DNA of 64,000 nucleotides from Eutypa lata (lineage: Eukaryota; Ascomycota; Sordariomycetes; Xylariales; Diatrypaceae), in contig JAKULF010000006.1 of assembly GCA_022661535.1 (NCBI GenBank), positions 682,001-746,000 of the forward strand, read 5' to 3'. Every line of letters starts with the position of its first letter. Positions within the stretch are counted from its first letter, which is position 1. The notes below the pieces were generated by a model that saw only the letters and a list, made by a program, of their open reading frames with translations, had not been told where the DNA came from and did not search any database. This document shows positions 44,517-56,699 of this stretch, in pieces. A program made the translations under genes and the position numbers.

Positions 44517-47513
44517 ATGACTCTCACCAAAATCTCCCACAGCAAATCGGACCCGGGAAGCCAAACACAAGCTCCCAAGGAACGTCCCAAGTTCAACACG
44601 TTTGTGACTGCAGATCGATTGCGAGAGAGCTCGGTCCTACCAATGGCGAGCAACATACCGAAGGGGCGGAAGTCGATATTCAAGGAGGAGGGCCTCGGAG
44701 TGAGTGAGCGGAACGTGCAGGCGCGGAGGGCGTCTACGGGCCTCGAGGAGATCGAACAGAGAGAATTTCACCATGTCGCGGGAACCGGGTCAGAGTCCAC
44801 AGAGAAGCGCCCATCAGGGCGGAGACACTCGGAGGGCCAATATGGACCCAAACGTGGTGGTGGTGTGGGCGTGACGAGATGGCTATCCAAAATAGCAAAA
44901 GGTGAAAAGCGCCCGAAAATTAAATTAGCAGCCAGTGCGAACCCTCCTCCCTCCTCCGTCGCTGGCCTCTCGAGGGCCACCGTGATCGCCCTGCTCATCG
45001 CCGTCATTCTCCCGTCTTGTAGTTACCATAATGGCCGCCAGACGGTTGCGGTCGGTGGTGCGGACGCGGCGTTAATTAGGACTCCCCAAAACACACACTC
45101 GATCCGACAGAATAGCCCTACGGATGTTTGCGCCAGGTGGGCTGGCCAATGTAAGTTTACCTACATACCTGTTTACTGGGCAAATCGTGAGATGCTGATA
45201 TGACACCTACTAGCCGCCATCCTCAATGGTACGATGTATATTTACGGCGGGCGGTCGAAGACATCCCAGGACCAAACATCCAACACGTGGAGTATGCACG
45301 CACTTCCTTTTGGCATTTCGTGTCACATGCACGCACGTACACACGCAATATACTGACAATTCATCACAGACAACGACTTTCTAACCCTGGACCTCACCCA
45401 ATCATGGGACACAAGCTCGCCCCTGCTCACCGGCCTAACCCAACCAGACGGCCCACCAGCAGTCTCCCTAGGCTACCTCTGGAACGACTACCACCGGCTC
45501 TTCCTCTATGGAGGCGAGTTCTCGGACAGCCCGGTCGAGACGCCCGCGCCCGTGTCCATGTGGGCGTACGACGTCGCGTCGTCGTCGTGGACCGAATACG
45601 AGGACCCGCGCACGTCCGCGGGCAACTACTCGGCGGCGCCGGCCGACCAGCCCGTGCAGCGGGCCGCCGAGGGCGCGGGCGTCTCCGTCCCCGAGCTCGG
45701 CGTCAGCTGGTATTTCGGGGGCCACCTCGACGCGTACACGACGCCCGGCTGGCCCGACACCGTCGAGCGCGTCTACCTGCGCAGCCTGCTCGAGTTCACG
45801 CACCCCGGCTACGCCAACGACAAGGTCGACTCCCTGCGCAGCTCCGGAGCCCCCGACGGCGGCGCCTACCGCAATATCACGCAGGGCGGCATCCAGAACG
45901 AGAACGGGTTCCTCGAGCGCGCCGATGGCTTGCTGGTTTACGTGCCGGGCTGGGGCCCCAGTGGCGTTCTGCTGGGTTTGGGCGGGGGTTCTGTCGGCGA
46001 CCACGAGACTACCGATGCGTTCGCATCTATGACTACTATTGATGTGTACGACATCGAGACGAGCGAGTGGTACCACCAAGAGACGCGCGGCGAGGAAACC
46101 CCGCAGGTCCGCGTCAACCCCTGCGGTGTGGTCTTCTCCGCCCCGGACGCCAGCTCTTTCAACATCTACATGTACGGAGGGCAGAACCTGCTCCCCTACG
46201 GCGAGCAGACCCAGTACGCCGACGTCTGGATCCTGACCGTGCCCTCCTTCACGTGGATCCGGGTCGACCCTTCAACCCTCGGAGATGGCCCCGCGGCGCG
46301 CGCGGGCCACCACTGCGCCGCCCGCGACGGCCAGCTCGTCGTCGTCGGCGGCTACACGGGCACCGATTCGGCATGCGAGGATACCGGCGTCTATGCTTTT
46401 GATGCGTCGGGTCTGCAGTGGAGCGATCGCTTCGCCGCTGCCGACGCAGACGATCACGCGCCCGACGACGACGCCGATAACTCCGTCCTCGCGGGCAGCT
46501 ACGGGTACCGCGTCCCGGACGCAGTGCAGAGCGTTGTGGGCGGGTCGTCGGACGGCGGCGCCACCGCCACAACGCCCGCTGCTGGGCCCGCCTCCGATGG
46601 CCCCTTCGCCACGGGCCAGCCGCCTGTTTTCACGGTTACGGCGACGGGGAGCACCGCGACTGTGACGAGTGGTCCTGGGTCGAATAGTGATGGGGATCCC
46701 GCAACAGCACCAGGAAATGGTGGATCGAACGGCGGCCAGATCGCAGCGGGCGTCATAGCGGGCCTCGCGGGCCTGGCGGCTATCTATCTGGGCTTCTGCG
46801 CGTGGCTGTATCGCCGCCAGGTCGGTGCGTATAAGCGCCACATGGCGGTCGCGAACCGGTATAGCAATACCGCGTATAATGGCTACAATGGCGGCGGCGG
46901 CGGTGACACGGAGAAGAGAGGTACGAGTGGTGGTGGTGGTGGTGGGAGTGGTGATGAGAGGAGCTTGCTTGCTGGTGCGGCGGGCGCCGGTGTTATACGG
47001 GAGAAGCTGAGAAAACACAATCGGAGGTGCTCGAGCGACGCTGGTGGTAGTGGTGGTGCAGGTGCGGGCGCAGGTGCGATTTCGCCGACAACGCTCGCGG
47101 GTGCTGGTGGCCAGTTCGGATGGGTTGGGCAGCAGCCGCTGGGCGAACCGCCGTGGATGGCTTCGTTGGGAGGTAGTGGTAGCGGCAGTGGGAGATCCGA
47201 GGATGCGAGTCCTGGGTCCGGGGTAGCGGCTGGGGGGAGTAGCTCGGGTACCGGGAGCGCGGTTGCCGTGTCCCAACAGCAGCAGCAACAGCAGCAGCAG
47301 GGTATCAACATGCCGCGGCCGAGCGAGGATAGGAGTCCCTGGGGCTACGACGGGTATAGCCCTGCCGGCATCGGGAGGAGTAAGAGTGATGCTAGTGGGA
47401 GCAGCGGCGAGGGATCTGTGGAGGGCTTGACGGACGGACGCGAGCCGAGTTTCTTCAGTGTGGTGCTGGGGCCTAGGAGGGCGCTGAGGGTCGTGAATGG
47501 GATGGAGGAGTGA
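44517..47513 (+). CDS. Kelch-repeat membrane protein with Gly-rich cytosolic tail
   Basis: Exons are 44517..45150, 45214..45291 and 45370..47513 (introns of 63 and 78 nt, phase 1), giving 951 residues. Residues 1-145 are basic and hydrophilic; a hydrophobic stretch follows (about 149-168, SRATVIALLIAVILPSC). A kelch-type beta-propeller spans about 215-640, with repeats seen as GTMYIYGGRSK, YHRLFLYGGEFSD, NIYMYGGQNLLP and GQLVVVGGYTGT. After a Thr/Ser/Gly-rich stalk there is a clear transmembrane helix at about 694-720 (IAAGVIAGLAGLAAIYLGFC followed by RR). The tail is Gly/Ser-rich with a nine-Gln run coded by CAG/CAA near 47276. The second helix suggests an extracellular propeller with a cytosolic tail. 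The first could be an internal signal anchor, or the real start could lie further downstream. Similar fungal kelch proteins have been linked to cell wall or polarity; that is not shown here. Confidence 0.8.
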
Positions 47514-48023
47514 GGAAGAACGCAGGCATGAAATACGATGTTTGGAGACTTAAAACGGCGTTTTAATCAAGGGAGTGATGGGTTCCTTTTGTGTGAGGAT
47601 GTTTTGAGGCTTTTTAGTGGAGTGTATCGCGGCATGAATAACGAGGGATGAATGGTTGAGCACCCATGTTTTTGGTCGATACCCGGTTCATTTATGTGTC
47701 TTTCCAGTAATCACATCCTAGGACAAGACATGATATGTATATACAGAACATATAAACTACTTTCAGTTACCTACTATATATTCAACCAATAATTTGCACC
47801 ATGTTGGTAACAAGTTCCTCAACTGCACCAATGTGAAATATCAGCTTTAACTCCTAACGATCCCAAGCGCCCATTACGCCTGTCCCCGATTGCCATGTGA
47901 ATCCATGGAGATGTAGACTCCCAATTCCACGAATATCCTAAAATGTGACACTATATAATACGGACATGGTCTAATCCATGTGATCAAGATCGTAACTGCG
48001 GCATCCCGGGTTGTGTTTTTATT
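47514..48023. other. Convergent intergenic spacer
   Basis: 510 bp containing two 3' UTRs. No gene or repeat of note. Confidence 0.6.
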
Positions 48024-49286
48024 CTAATTTAAACGATACAAGGGCCGGTCTGAAGCGATCGAATCGGTGAGGTTCACATTCAGAATGCCAAGATTCAAAT
48101 TCTCGCACATTTTCGTCAAGAACCTTTCGACCCAAGATGCTTCCGTTGTGTTCCCGCTCTGTTTTAATCTGTCCACTGTATCTAGTGCTAAACAGATGAG
48201 TCTCCTTCGAGCCCGATCGCCTATTGTCGTATTGGTGACATCCTGCGCCTTAGCAAATCTTGTGTGCATGTAGTGAACAGCAGAATCTGAGGACGGCGTG
48301 GTTGGATGGTGTAGTTCTAGGTGTGCTAGATCTAGTGGGAGATCGAACGGCCGACCTAGGTCAACGAAAGACTCAAAAAGGGGAGTTGATGGCTTTGGCC
48401 GTTCCCAGGCGTTCACCGTCGACGCCCATGAGAGGCCAGTCCAGGCGTTCTTGACACTAAGAGAAGCTACCCGATAGTCTTTGGGTAACATCTGGTCTGC
48501 ACGTAGCAAGGTTGAATACGACCCATCAAGATTTAATTTAGACTCGGCCGCAGATTGACTATTTTCCTTCATCATAGAGCTTAGGAGGCTGAAGAGCGGG
48601 TGCGACGTGAGTTTAGTGTGTCCACTTTCCAGACCCATAGACCGCAGACGATGAGCGGCAAGCTTTGCCAACCATGTCCAGGCGACTTCTTCTAGACCCT
48701 CGGCATACATGAAGGGAAGCAGTTGTTGTATCAAGGTGGAATCAGACAGGAAGCGGAGGTTATCCTCTTGACCGGATGATCGGAGCCACTGAAGCACATG
48801 AAGACCTGCTCCCGTAGTAGCTAAGTTTGGCCGAACGTCAGGAGAGCTTTGCTTCACGGCCTGAGCCCGAATTGTAGCAAGGAAACCAGCGGCTCGGCGA
48901 GTGGTCATCATGCCTTTCGCGACGGCTGCATCGAAGACATCGAATGGGTTCTTGGTTGGTATTGACGGTGATGATGTAGGATCATTTTGTTGAGGGTGAG
49001 AAAAGAGGGGATTGGATAAGATCTCTCGTAAGTGACGATCAGTCGGACGATGTTTCGTGGTCTTGAGGGAGGATTCGTCTTCTTTGGTAGGCGGGGTAGT
49101 AGTAGTAGCGGTGGTAGTATCTTCGGCGGATTGCCACGGATGCTCCTTGTCGAGATTCTTCCGGAAAGAGGAGGTTATGGAGTCGAGTAGTTGTTGAGAT
49201 TCCCTGCGGCTCAGGGGTAATGGTTGATGTATTTGAGGCAAGAAGCCTCTCTTAAGAGAGTTGAGAGTAGGCGTTCGGATCACCAT
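48024..49286 (-). CDS. Hypothetical protein, possibly mitochondrial
   Basis: Single-exon gene of 420 residues; the ATG at 49286 is the first in frame. The N-terminus (MVIRTPTLNSLKRGFLPQIH) is basic and hydroxylated, with no acidic residue in the first 28, so a mitochondrial presequence is plausible. After a Thr-rich linker comes a block RPTDRHLREILSNPLFSHP. The rest is alpha-helical, with Leu-rich helical pairs (LIQQLLPFMYAEGLEEVAWT, WLAKLAAHRLRSMG) that resemble a TPR/PPR-like solenoid without clear repeats. I do not recognise the family. The smooth composition and length support a real gene. Confidence 0.72.
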   Translation of the reverse strand: MVIRTPTLNSLKRGFLPQIHQPLPLSRRESQQLLDSITSSFRKNLDKEHPWQSAEDTTTATTTTPPTKEDESSLKTTKHRPTDRHLREILSNPLFSHPQQNDPTSSPSIPTKNPFDVFDAAVAKGMMTTRRAAGFLATIRAQAVKQSSPDVRPNLATTGAGLHVLQWLRSSGQEDNLRFLSDSTLIQQLLPFMYAEGLEEVAWTWLAKLAAHRLRSMGLESGHTKLTSHPLFSLLSSMMKENSQSAAESKLNLDGSYSTLLRADQMLPKDYRVASLSVKNAWTGLSWASTVNAWERPKPSTPLFESFVDLGRPFDLPLDLAHLELHHPTTPSSDSAVHYMHTRFAKAQDVTNTTIGDRARRRLICLALDTVDRLKQSGNTTEASWVERFLTKMCENLNLGILNVNLTDSIASDRPLYRLN

Positions 49287-51257
49287 CTTCGGAAGATCGG
49301 TGACGATTTATGGTGATGATTAATCGTAGTTAGTCAGTCATTTATCTTGAGGCTTGAGGCTTAGGCAGATCACAGCCCAGTGTTAACGTCCGACTCGGAT
49401 TGGCTATGATAATCTCTGCAATGGTGTCAGCCTCGAATGTGTTCCATCAACGTCATCGAACGATATAGCAGCAAGGCAAGTAGTCAAGTTAAAGAGGCGC
49501 TCGAACCATCTCCAGATCTCGGATCATGTCGAAGCAGATCGGTGACAGCCATGACCGGAAAGAGCTTGGACCACATATATCCTGGTTAGCCCGATTTACT
49601 CCGCAATCTGCCTGCCTGCTTTTAGATGCTGGCAGCTGGCTATTGTGGGACTCAGGTGCTCGTACCTGACGCAAGAAGGCACCCCTTCCCAAGTTGGTCA
49701 ACCCCAGAATTCGTCAAGCAGGAGGGAATCCAGGTTATGGGTAGGGTACCTCTCTATCTCTTCCATCCAATGTACCTATTGCAATCTTTGAAGCTGTGCA
49801 TGCTAATCCATATAGCTCCTCATATTGGAGCAAAGGCAATTACCAAGTCAATCAACGAAGGGTGACTAGATATTGAATATATACATTCAATGCAGCAGCA
49901 TTTTCATAGCAATCATCTTGTGTTAGCGTATGTGTGTTCCAACAAGTTCTGTAAGTACCTATTTCCATAAGCTACATACGAAGGGAATACTTTGCTACTC
50001 AGGAGCTCTAAGCCCCACCAAAAACAGTTTATTTATTGGCTAGAATTGATTCTGAGAAAAACCTTGAATTCTGCAACCAATGAATAATCTCGACAGTCTC
50101 CACTTATCCAAAGCTGTTGCATTCGCTGATGCTCAACTTAAAGCCTTTTTTTGTCTTAATTGACAGGTACCTATCATATAAAGCTACTAGTAGTACATAC
50201 AGGTATGGAGAGAGGCCAGGTATGAGTTGTCAACTGCATGCGCACTTGGAGTCACTGAAGCAGGAAGCCACTACTTGACTAGGTACCTAAGGCATCAAAA
50301 CAGAGTTTAACATTCCAATTTAGGCCTTCTCACGTCTGACATGCTAACGAGTAGGATGAGAAAGTTTTTTCTGCTCTACTTTATGTTCTTCTCAATTGGT
50401 TCAGTTATAATATGTGTAGATGCTATTTAGAAGTAATATACTATGGCTTGGTCGTTGAATGTTTTGATTTACTTCGTAGCAAATCCTTAAGCTGTTATCC
50501 CAAAGCAGCAAGGTACTGGACATGGTTAGTTACCTTGACAAGGTACTTCACCGAAATTTAACTTAGGTATCTACATTCCATGAATCTGTGCGCAGGGTTA
50601 CAGGCTACGTGCATTATGTACCTGTATTTCCTTTTACTAGAGGTATCTTGGTAAGCTCACCTAATAACAATAGGTACTAATGTAGGTATCCAAGTACACA
50701 TATACACATATGGAGATAGTTAAACATTTGAGGTTGGTAAAAGAGGCAGAGGTATCAATTTGGATGTCCCTGTATTTTACTGTGCTGTTTGTGCCCGTAA
50801 CTGCATCCTGTTGTATCTACATAACTACATACATACCTATCTAGCTACATACATACACCTATAAAGGGTTTACAGTGGCCTAGTTATCTAGAGTGAAAGT
50901 ACACACCCTGAAGTAGGTACATACGGGCCTGGTAAGTGAATGTCCTCAGCCTCATGGATTCAATTCTCCCATTTTAGTGCAGCACCTAAATCTAATCATC
51001 CTTTCTCCCTTCTCCATGAAAAACACCACAACAAATAACCTGAGACTTAACTTCCACAACGTCACAACCCTCAACTCCTCATCACCGTTGTTTTACCTTT
51101 TCCCCCTTCTTCATTAATCTAACAATAACGCACATTAGATTCATCGATTGATTGATTATTGCCGATTTGAATTCAATCGTTGAACCTACCCTTCTACGAA
51201 GGGAATTCATCCAAACCCAACTTTCTTCACACACACACTGCCGAATCCTAGAGCATA
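49287..51257. promoter_or_regulatory. Divergent intergenic region of 2 kb
   Basis: This region lies between the hypothetical gene and DEF1. Many TACCTA/TAGGTA and ACATACATACAT patches occur at 50160-50940. No gene was recognised. The region just upstream of 51258 is C/T/A-rich, as expected for a leader of a highly expressed gene. Confidence 0.5.
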
Positions 51258-54200
51258 ATGTCTGAGGTGCAGGCTCGATTCCAGACATCCTCTCGCGGCA
51301 GAGGTGGCAGTGGCCGAGGGGGAAGAGGAGGCTATGCGAGTCGAGGTGGCAATAGCAGACGACCTAATGGTGACAAGTTCGCAGCTACAGATTCTGCTTT
51401 TACCGCTGAAGATGATGGCGACATTAGCGAACTCAGGAAGAAATTCGGTTCTGATAAGGTAGAAACCATCAAGGAGCTCTTCCCGGACTGGTCCGACGCC
51501 GATATTCTCTACGCTCTCCAGGAAACTGATGGCGACATTGAGGTTGCTGCTACTCGTATCAGTGAAGGTTCGTGCCATTTACTAGCAAAATCATATCAAT
51601 CTGCAACATCCTTGATTGCCATTTTTTTCTGTGTTGCTAATTTATCTTTACCCTCCAGGATCCATTTCCCAGTGGGGCGAGGTTTCTAAGCCGAAGAAAA
51701 CCAGCACGAAGCCTAAGGCAAAGGAATCGGCTGGCCTTACCGAATCGTCTGGCAATAGCAGACCTGCACGTGGTGGGCGTGGTGACAGTGGACGAGGACG
51801 CGCCCGTGGAGCTGAGAGAGCTCGTGGCAGTAGAGGTCGAGCAGCTTCTCATGCTACTACCACCAATGGCCACCGAATCAAGGACAATCAACAGCTTTCT
51901 ATTCCCACTGATGAATCTTCCGGATGGGGCAAAACCACTACGACTGACGATTCCACCGCTCCTGCTTGGGGTGCAACTGATTCCACTGCCGAAAGTACCA
52001 CTACGCCTACTCTTGCCCCTGCCGTTGCCTCGACTACTACCGATCCGACCCCTCAACCTACTTCAATTCCCCCTCAAACTGCGCAGAAAACATGGGCCAG
52101 CATGCTACGACAGTCAACGGCACCTAAGCCCGCACCGAAGCCCAAAGAAGTACCCGCACCGAAACCCGCCGAATCCATCGAACCCTTACCTCCTGTTGAG
52201 CCTGCTGCGCCTAAAACTGAACCACAGGCAGATGCAACACCAGAGGAGACTGACAAGCCGACTCCTCCCCCTGCCGCCGTCGAAGCACCCAACATTGTGG
52301 AACCCGAGGTCGCCCTGCCTCATCCTGAAGATGACTTGACGAAACAGAATCTTGAACAGCTACCTGATGAATCGAATCCGCCACCTACTGCCACCGTAGC
52401 TAGCACTACCGCTGATTCTTGGGATCCCCGTCAAGCTCAACAGACTAGTGCTGCAGTAACGCCTCTTTCTGCTTCCCAAGCACAACACCAAAATGCGCGT
52501 GCCGCTCCTAGTGGCTTCGCTGCGAGTGCGTTGAAGGCGACGGAACGTCCTACTGCTCGTATGCCAAGCTATCAACGACGACTGCTCGAACAGGAGGAGG
52601 CTGTTCGCATGCCCGGAAACCGTGAGGTCGATCGCGCCGCTGTCCAATTTGGCGCCTTCAGCTTGAATGATGGAGAGGATGACATTGACGGCGATCGTGA
52701 AGATCCAGAGACTAGAGGTCAACCACCCTTGGAATCTCCGAGTCAGCCTCGAGCAACTCTGCCTCCGGTGCCGCAACAGTCTGCCCCCATCCCGGAAACG
52801 TATCCTACCCAAAAGCCGGTGGCTTCTTTGCCCCAGCAATCCCCCTCCATTGGTGAAAACCCCGCGAACCCTTATTACCCAACCAGTCAGATCACTAACA
52901 TCCACCTAGCAACACCCGTTGCCCCTCCTACTGGACCAGCGGCTACCACGGCTCAGCGTATGTCTCATTACCCACAGTCCCCTCACCTTACTAACATTAT
53001 CTCAGCGCCCCAAGCCCCGTCGGCCAACCAACAGTTCGGCCGTTTTGGCCAGACCAATGCTCAAGAATCGGCAGGGTTCCCACAGAAACCCTACGAGAGC
53101 TTTGCTCAGCAACAGACTGCAGCCACTTCCGCCGGAAGCTTTGACAGTTTCCCGACCACCACTACTCAAGCGCCAGGCCCACAGAACACCGCGTTCAGCT
53201 CAGCCCCAGGCGATTATTCTTCGTACTACACTGCTGACCAACATAGCCGCGGTGCGTATAACTACTATGGCCAATACAACCAGCAGAGTGGCCAGAACCA
53301 TCATGAGGGTCCGAACTCACAGACTCGAGGATTTGGAGGTTACAATGCTTCTCAAAATGACAACCTCAGTCAGTATCCGCAGAGCGCTGCTCAGCAGTCC
53401 CGCTTCGGAGCTGCTGCTGCTGCGGATGCCCAGAACAGTGGTCACAACACACCTAACCCACCTAGCCAAACTCAGCAACAACAGACGTCCGCGCAGGCAA
53501 GCCAGCCTCAGTCAAACTTGCACCAACAACAGCCCCATGGAAGCCAATACCCATACGCCGCGCATCCATACTTTTCAAGCCCGTATTATGCCAACTATAT
53601 TCAGCAACACTATGGTGGTGCTTACGGCCAAGGTGGATATGGTGGTGCTCCCTATGGCAAGGGCGGAATGTACGGACAGCCCCACCAATATGGCATGTCG
53701 CCTCAGGGACCTTATGATCACGCCTCGTCCCCTGCAACTAGTGGATTTGCGCAATCCTCGCTAGGAGCGCGTGACAGCGGTTTAGGCTCCAGCGTTGACA
53801 ACTATCGCACCGGCTCTACTCAGTCCGGCGCCCAAGGTAGCCTCGGTAGCGGGTTTGGAGGCATTCATGACACTTTCGGGCGTGGGTCAGCCTACCCGCA
53901 AGCTGGGCAGGGCTTCGGAAACCCGAATGCACAGGCCTCGAACGTCGGATCCGGTGACGATTTAAAGCCTTACGGAGAAACAAAGGCTACCGGTGGGCCT
54001 AGTCCTCTTGCCGCCGCAGCCCGCCCTGGATCTGCTACGAACAACACCCCTGCGGCCTCCGGTCTGCCGCCTCCCCAGTCAGCCCAACAAGGTATCGGCG
54101 GTTATGGTGGGTACCCCAGCCATATCCAAGGTCATGGTGTTCACAGCAACCAATCCGCTGGCAGTGGTTACGGACTCGGTGGCTCCAGTGCCCAAAGCCA

Positions 54201-54306
54201 CGGCTCGACGCCATATGGAGGAGGGTTTGGTGGCAACCAGGGCTTCAGCCAGTACTACGGTGGCCGCCAGCAACAGCAAGGTGGCTGGGGTGGTAACTAC
54301 CACTAG
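51258..54306 (+). CDS. DEF1: RNA polymerase II degradation factor Def1 (CUE domain, Q-rich)
   Basis: Def1 recruits Elongin-Cullin ligase to stalled RNA polymerase II after DNA damage so that Rpb1 is degraded. Exons are 51258..51567 and 51659..54306; the 91-nt intron has a GTTCGT donor and joins phase 1, giving 985 residues. The N-terminus is RGG-like (SRGRGGSGRGGRGGYASRGG). A CUE domain follows at about residues 60-103 (ETIKELFPDWSDADILYALQ, then ETDGDIEVA). The remaining 880 residues are disordered: Pro/Thr/Ala-rich to about 430, then Gln/Asn/Ser/Tyr/Gly-rich with many NQQ, SQQ and YGG elements to the end. In yeast, Def1 is cut by the proteasome within its Q-rich half to let the N-terminal part enter the nucleus; a similar layout is seen here, but processing is not shown. 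Confidence 0.88.
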
Positions 54307-56699
54307 TATGTCCAGCGGTGCATAAATATGGCTCTGTAATAGGAATTACTAAGGACATATCCAAGGGCCATACAAAATGAATTAGGAACGGATTTTTAAA
54401 ATCACATACCTTGATGCAGAATTTTGACATAACACCTTCAACATGGATCGGGAAAAAGGGGGGCTTTCTTCTCTCTACTCTCTTCTTCCTCATTATCATT
54501 ACGAGGGCAGCGAATGAACCTGCCCTCTCTTTCTCTCATTACTGTGTGTATTCCAATGCATGGGATTGGGCTGGAGGCGGGGGCGAAGAAAAGTTTCATT
54601 GTTGCGCGCTGCTACTTTCTTCTCTTGCGTTGAGGAGTTTTATTTTTCCCACTCAAGAGAACAGGATGGATGAATGAAACGGACGGACGGAATGGAATGG
54701 ATGGGTCGATGAGCGAAACGATACGAACGGGTTGTGTGTACGATTTGAATCGACAAATTTGATTTTTATTTGACCTCATTTTTTTCTTCTCTCGTCTCTT
54801 TCCGTCCTTCCTTGAACTTAGGAAAGAATGAATCGGAGTGGAATGGCAAATGGTAAACGGTAACGGGGTTTTCTCCTATTATTTCAAGAATTTTTTTCAC
54901 CCCTCTGCCTCTACTTGCCTTCCAAGAGGCCAAGGGTTGAAAGGAAGAAAAGAATTAAAAAAAATGGGGGGGCTTAGGCGGTAATTTTTTGCTATTCCCC
55001 TTCCCTTATTACAACAATAATCAATCCATATGCATGCGTCTCCTAACCCAGGGGGCACACTTACTCGTTTCATCAGGCTAGGCTGGCTAGGCAGGCTAAG
55101 ATTAGGATGATACCGAATGAAGAAAATGCTTTTTTCTGTTTAGCTGTGAAATCCTACGGTTTGACTTTGAGGCTCTTTGTGACGCGTCCCTCTCCATTGT
55201 ATTTCGGGGTCACCGGCACCTGCATAAGCCGGGCCTTCTCTTGTACCCCGGTAGCCCGGGCCGTACCTATGTAGGGCTGCTAGGTACGCTAGGTACGTGG
55301 CATTTGTTCGGTGAGCGCAGGCTGTGAGTGGATCCCGAGGCGGCTCAAAAACACAACTGCCTGCCTGCCTGCCTGTGGATAGGCCTCAGCTTTACGGATA
55401 TCCCATTCTTCGATGTATGAACTATGGTGTTGGAGGCCTCCTTTTTTTTCTTTTTTTTTTTTTTTTAAACTGATAGCGAAGCGAACATCCAGGTAGGGCA
55501 CACCATCTTGGCATTCAGGATGCCTTACGTAGTACCTAGGGATCAAATCAATGGATGCTGACAGCCTTGGGCAACGCGCAGTTATCGGCGTTACTTACGC
55601 AACGGCCGATATATGTGAACAGGGCAACCAACCATCTGTTGTTTGCTCGGTGTTTCTTTTTTTTCTTTTCTTCTCGTCTTCCTTTGCTGAAGATCTTAAA
55701 TGCCTGACTTACCTACATACTTATCTTGGAAGGTCCCTCGGATACTTTTGCTCCTCGGATAAAAACACTGACGCATCTATACGCCCTGGTCGTCGTCCCG
55801 TTTTCTGTTGGATGCGGACCAGGCAACTTGTCAATTTGAACACTCATAAGTCCTCGTGTCCACCCCCCTTACCCCCCTGTCTCCCCTATCCCAATCCATG
55901 ATTGATTTTCGGAAGGATGGCAACAATCGGTCTCATTAACTTTATAAATCCGACAGACAACTCACCTAGGCCTTGGTGTTACTATGTTATATGCTGGCAG
56001 AGCTGAGGTAACTTTGAGAATTAAGTATATATAGCAGGTAGGTCGCACACAGGAGACGATGTTGTGGGTCACGCGCTCAGAGGGGAGGGAGGAACCCGAG
56101 CTTTGAACATCTCACCCTTTAGATATATAATATCTTGTACTTAATCCCACGTATGTTGGAATAACCACGGCGCTTATGTTTGCCATCACGAGGTAGCAGT
56201 CAAAGGGTTTGAGACCCCTAAGCGCGGGCATGCAATAGATACATGTATTCCGCGGCATTGCAAAACGACTTACTCAACCCCCTGCCAGCTGTCACAAAGT
56301 ATACTACCTCTAGTGTACTTCCACGATTCAGCTGCCAACTGCGTGCCAGCATAATTTTCCAGCTACTACTTACGTAGGTACTAAAGTATCATTTGTTGAC
56401 ATTTCGCTAACTTCACCGTTATCACCGTATATATTCGTTGATACTTAATTTAAAAGGAAGGATTGAAAATAAAGTTGTTGAATATATACGTTAGTTAATT
56501 GGATAAGTATAACCAAGTAAGAAAGCTTTAAGCAACTAGCAAGATTTCGAGTAAGTTATTAAGCAATGTTTCGGCATATTATTATATAAGTAACCCACAT
56601 TAAGAAGTCCCGAAACTGGTGATAAATATCCCATTATAAGAATGGTGTATATTACGGTATCGGGCAAAAGTTTTAAGATATTATTAAGTATTACTTAAC
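54307..56699. other. Gene-free transition to the A+T block
   Basis: The first few hundred bases are the DEF1 3' UTR. A T-rich tract lies at 55442-55466 and a (CCTG)n tract near 55358-55376. No gene is supported. A+T content rises from about 56400, and the sequence is nearly pure A/T by 56700. Confidence 0.55.

Noticed and set aside
45508..47288. Several long alternative frames on both strands over the kelch gene
   Set aside because: Arg/Pro/Thr-rich shadows of a GC-rich third exon. The kelch frame has all the domain signals.
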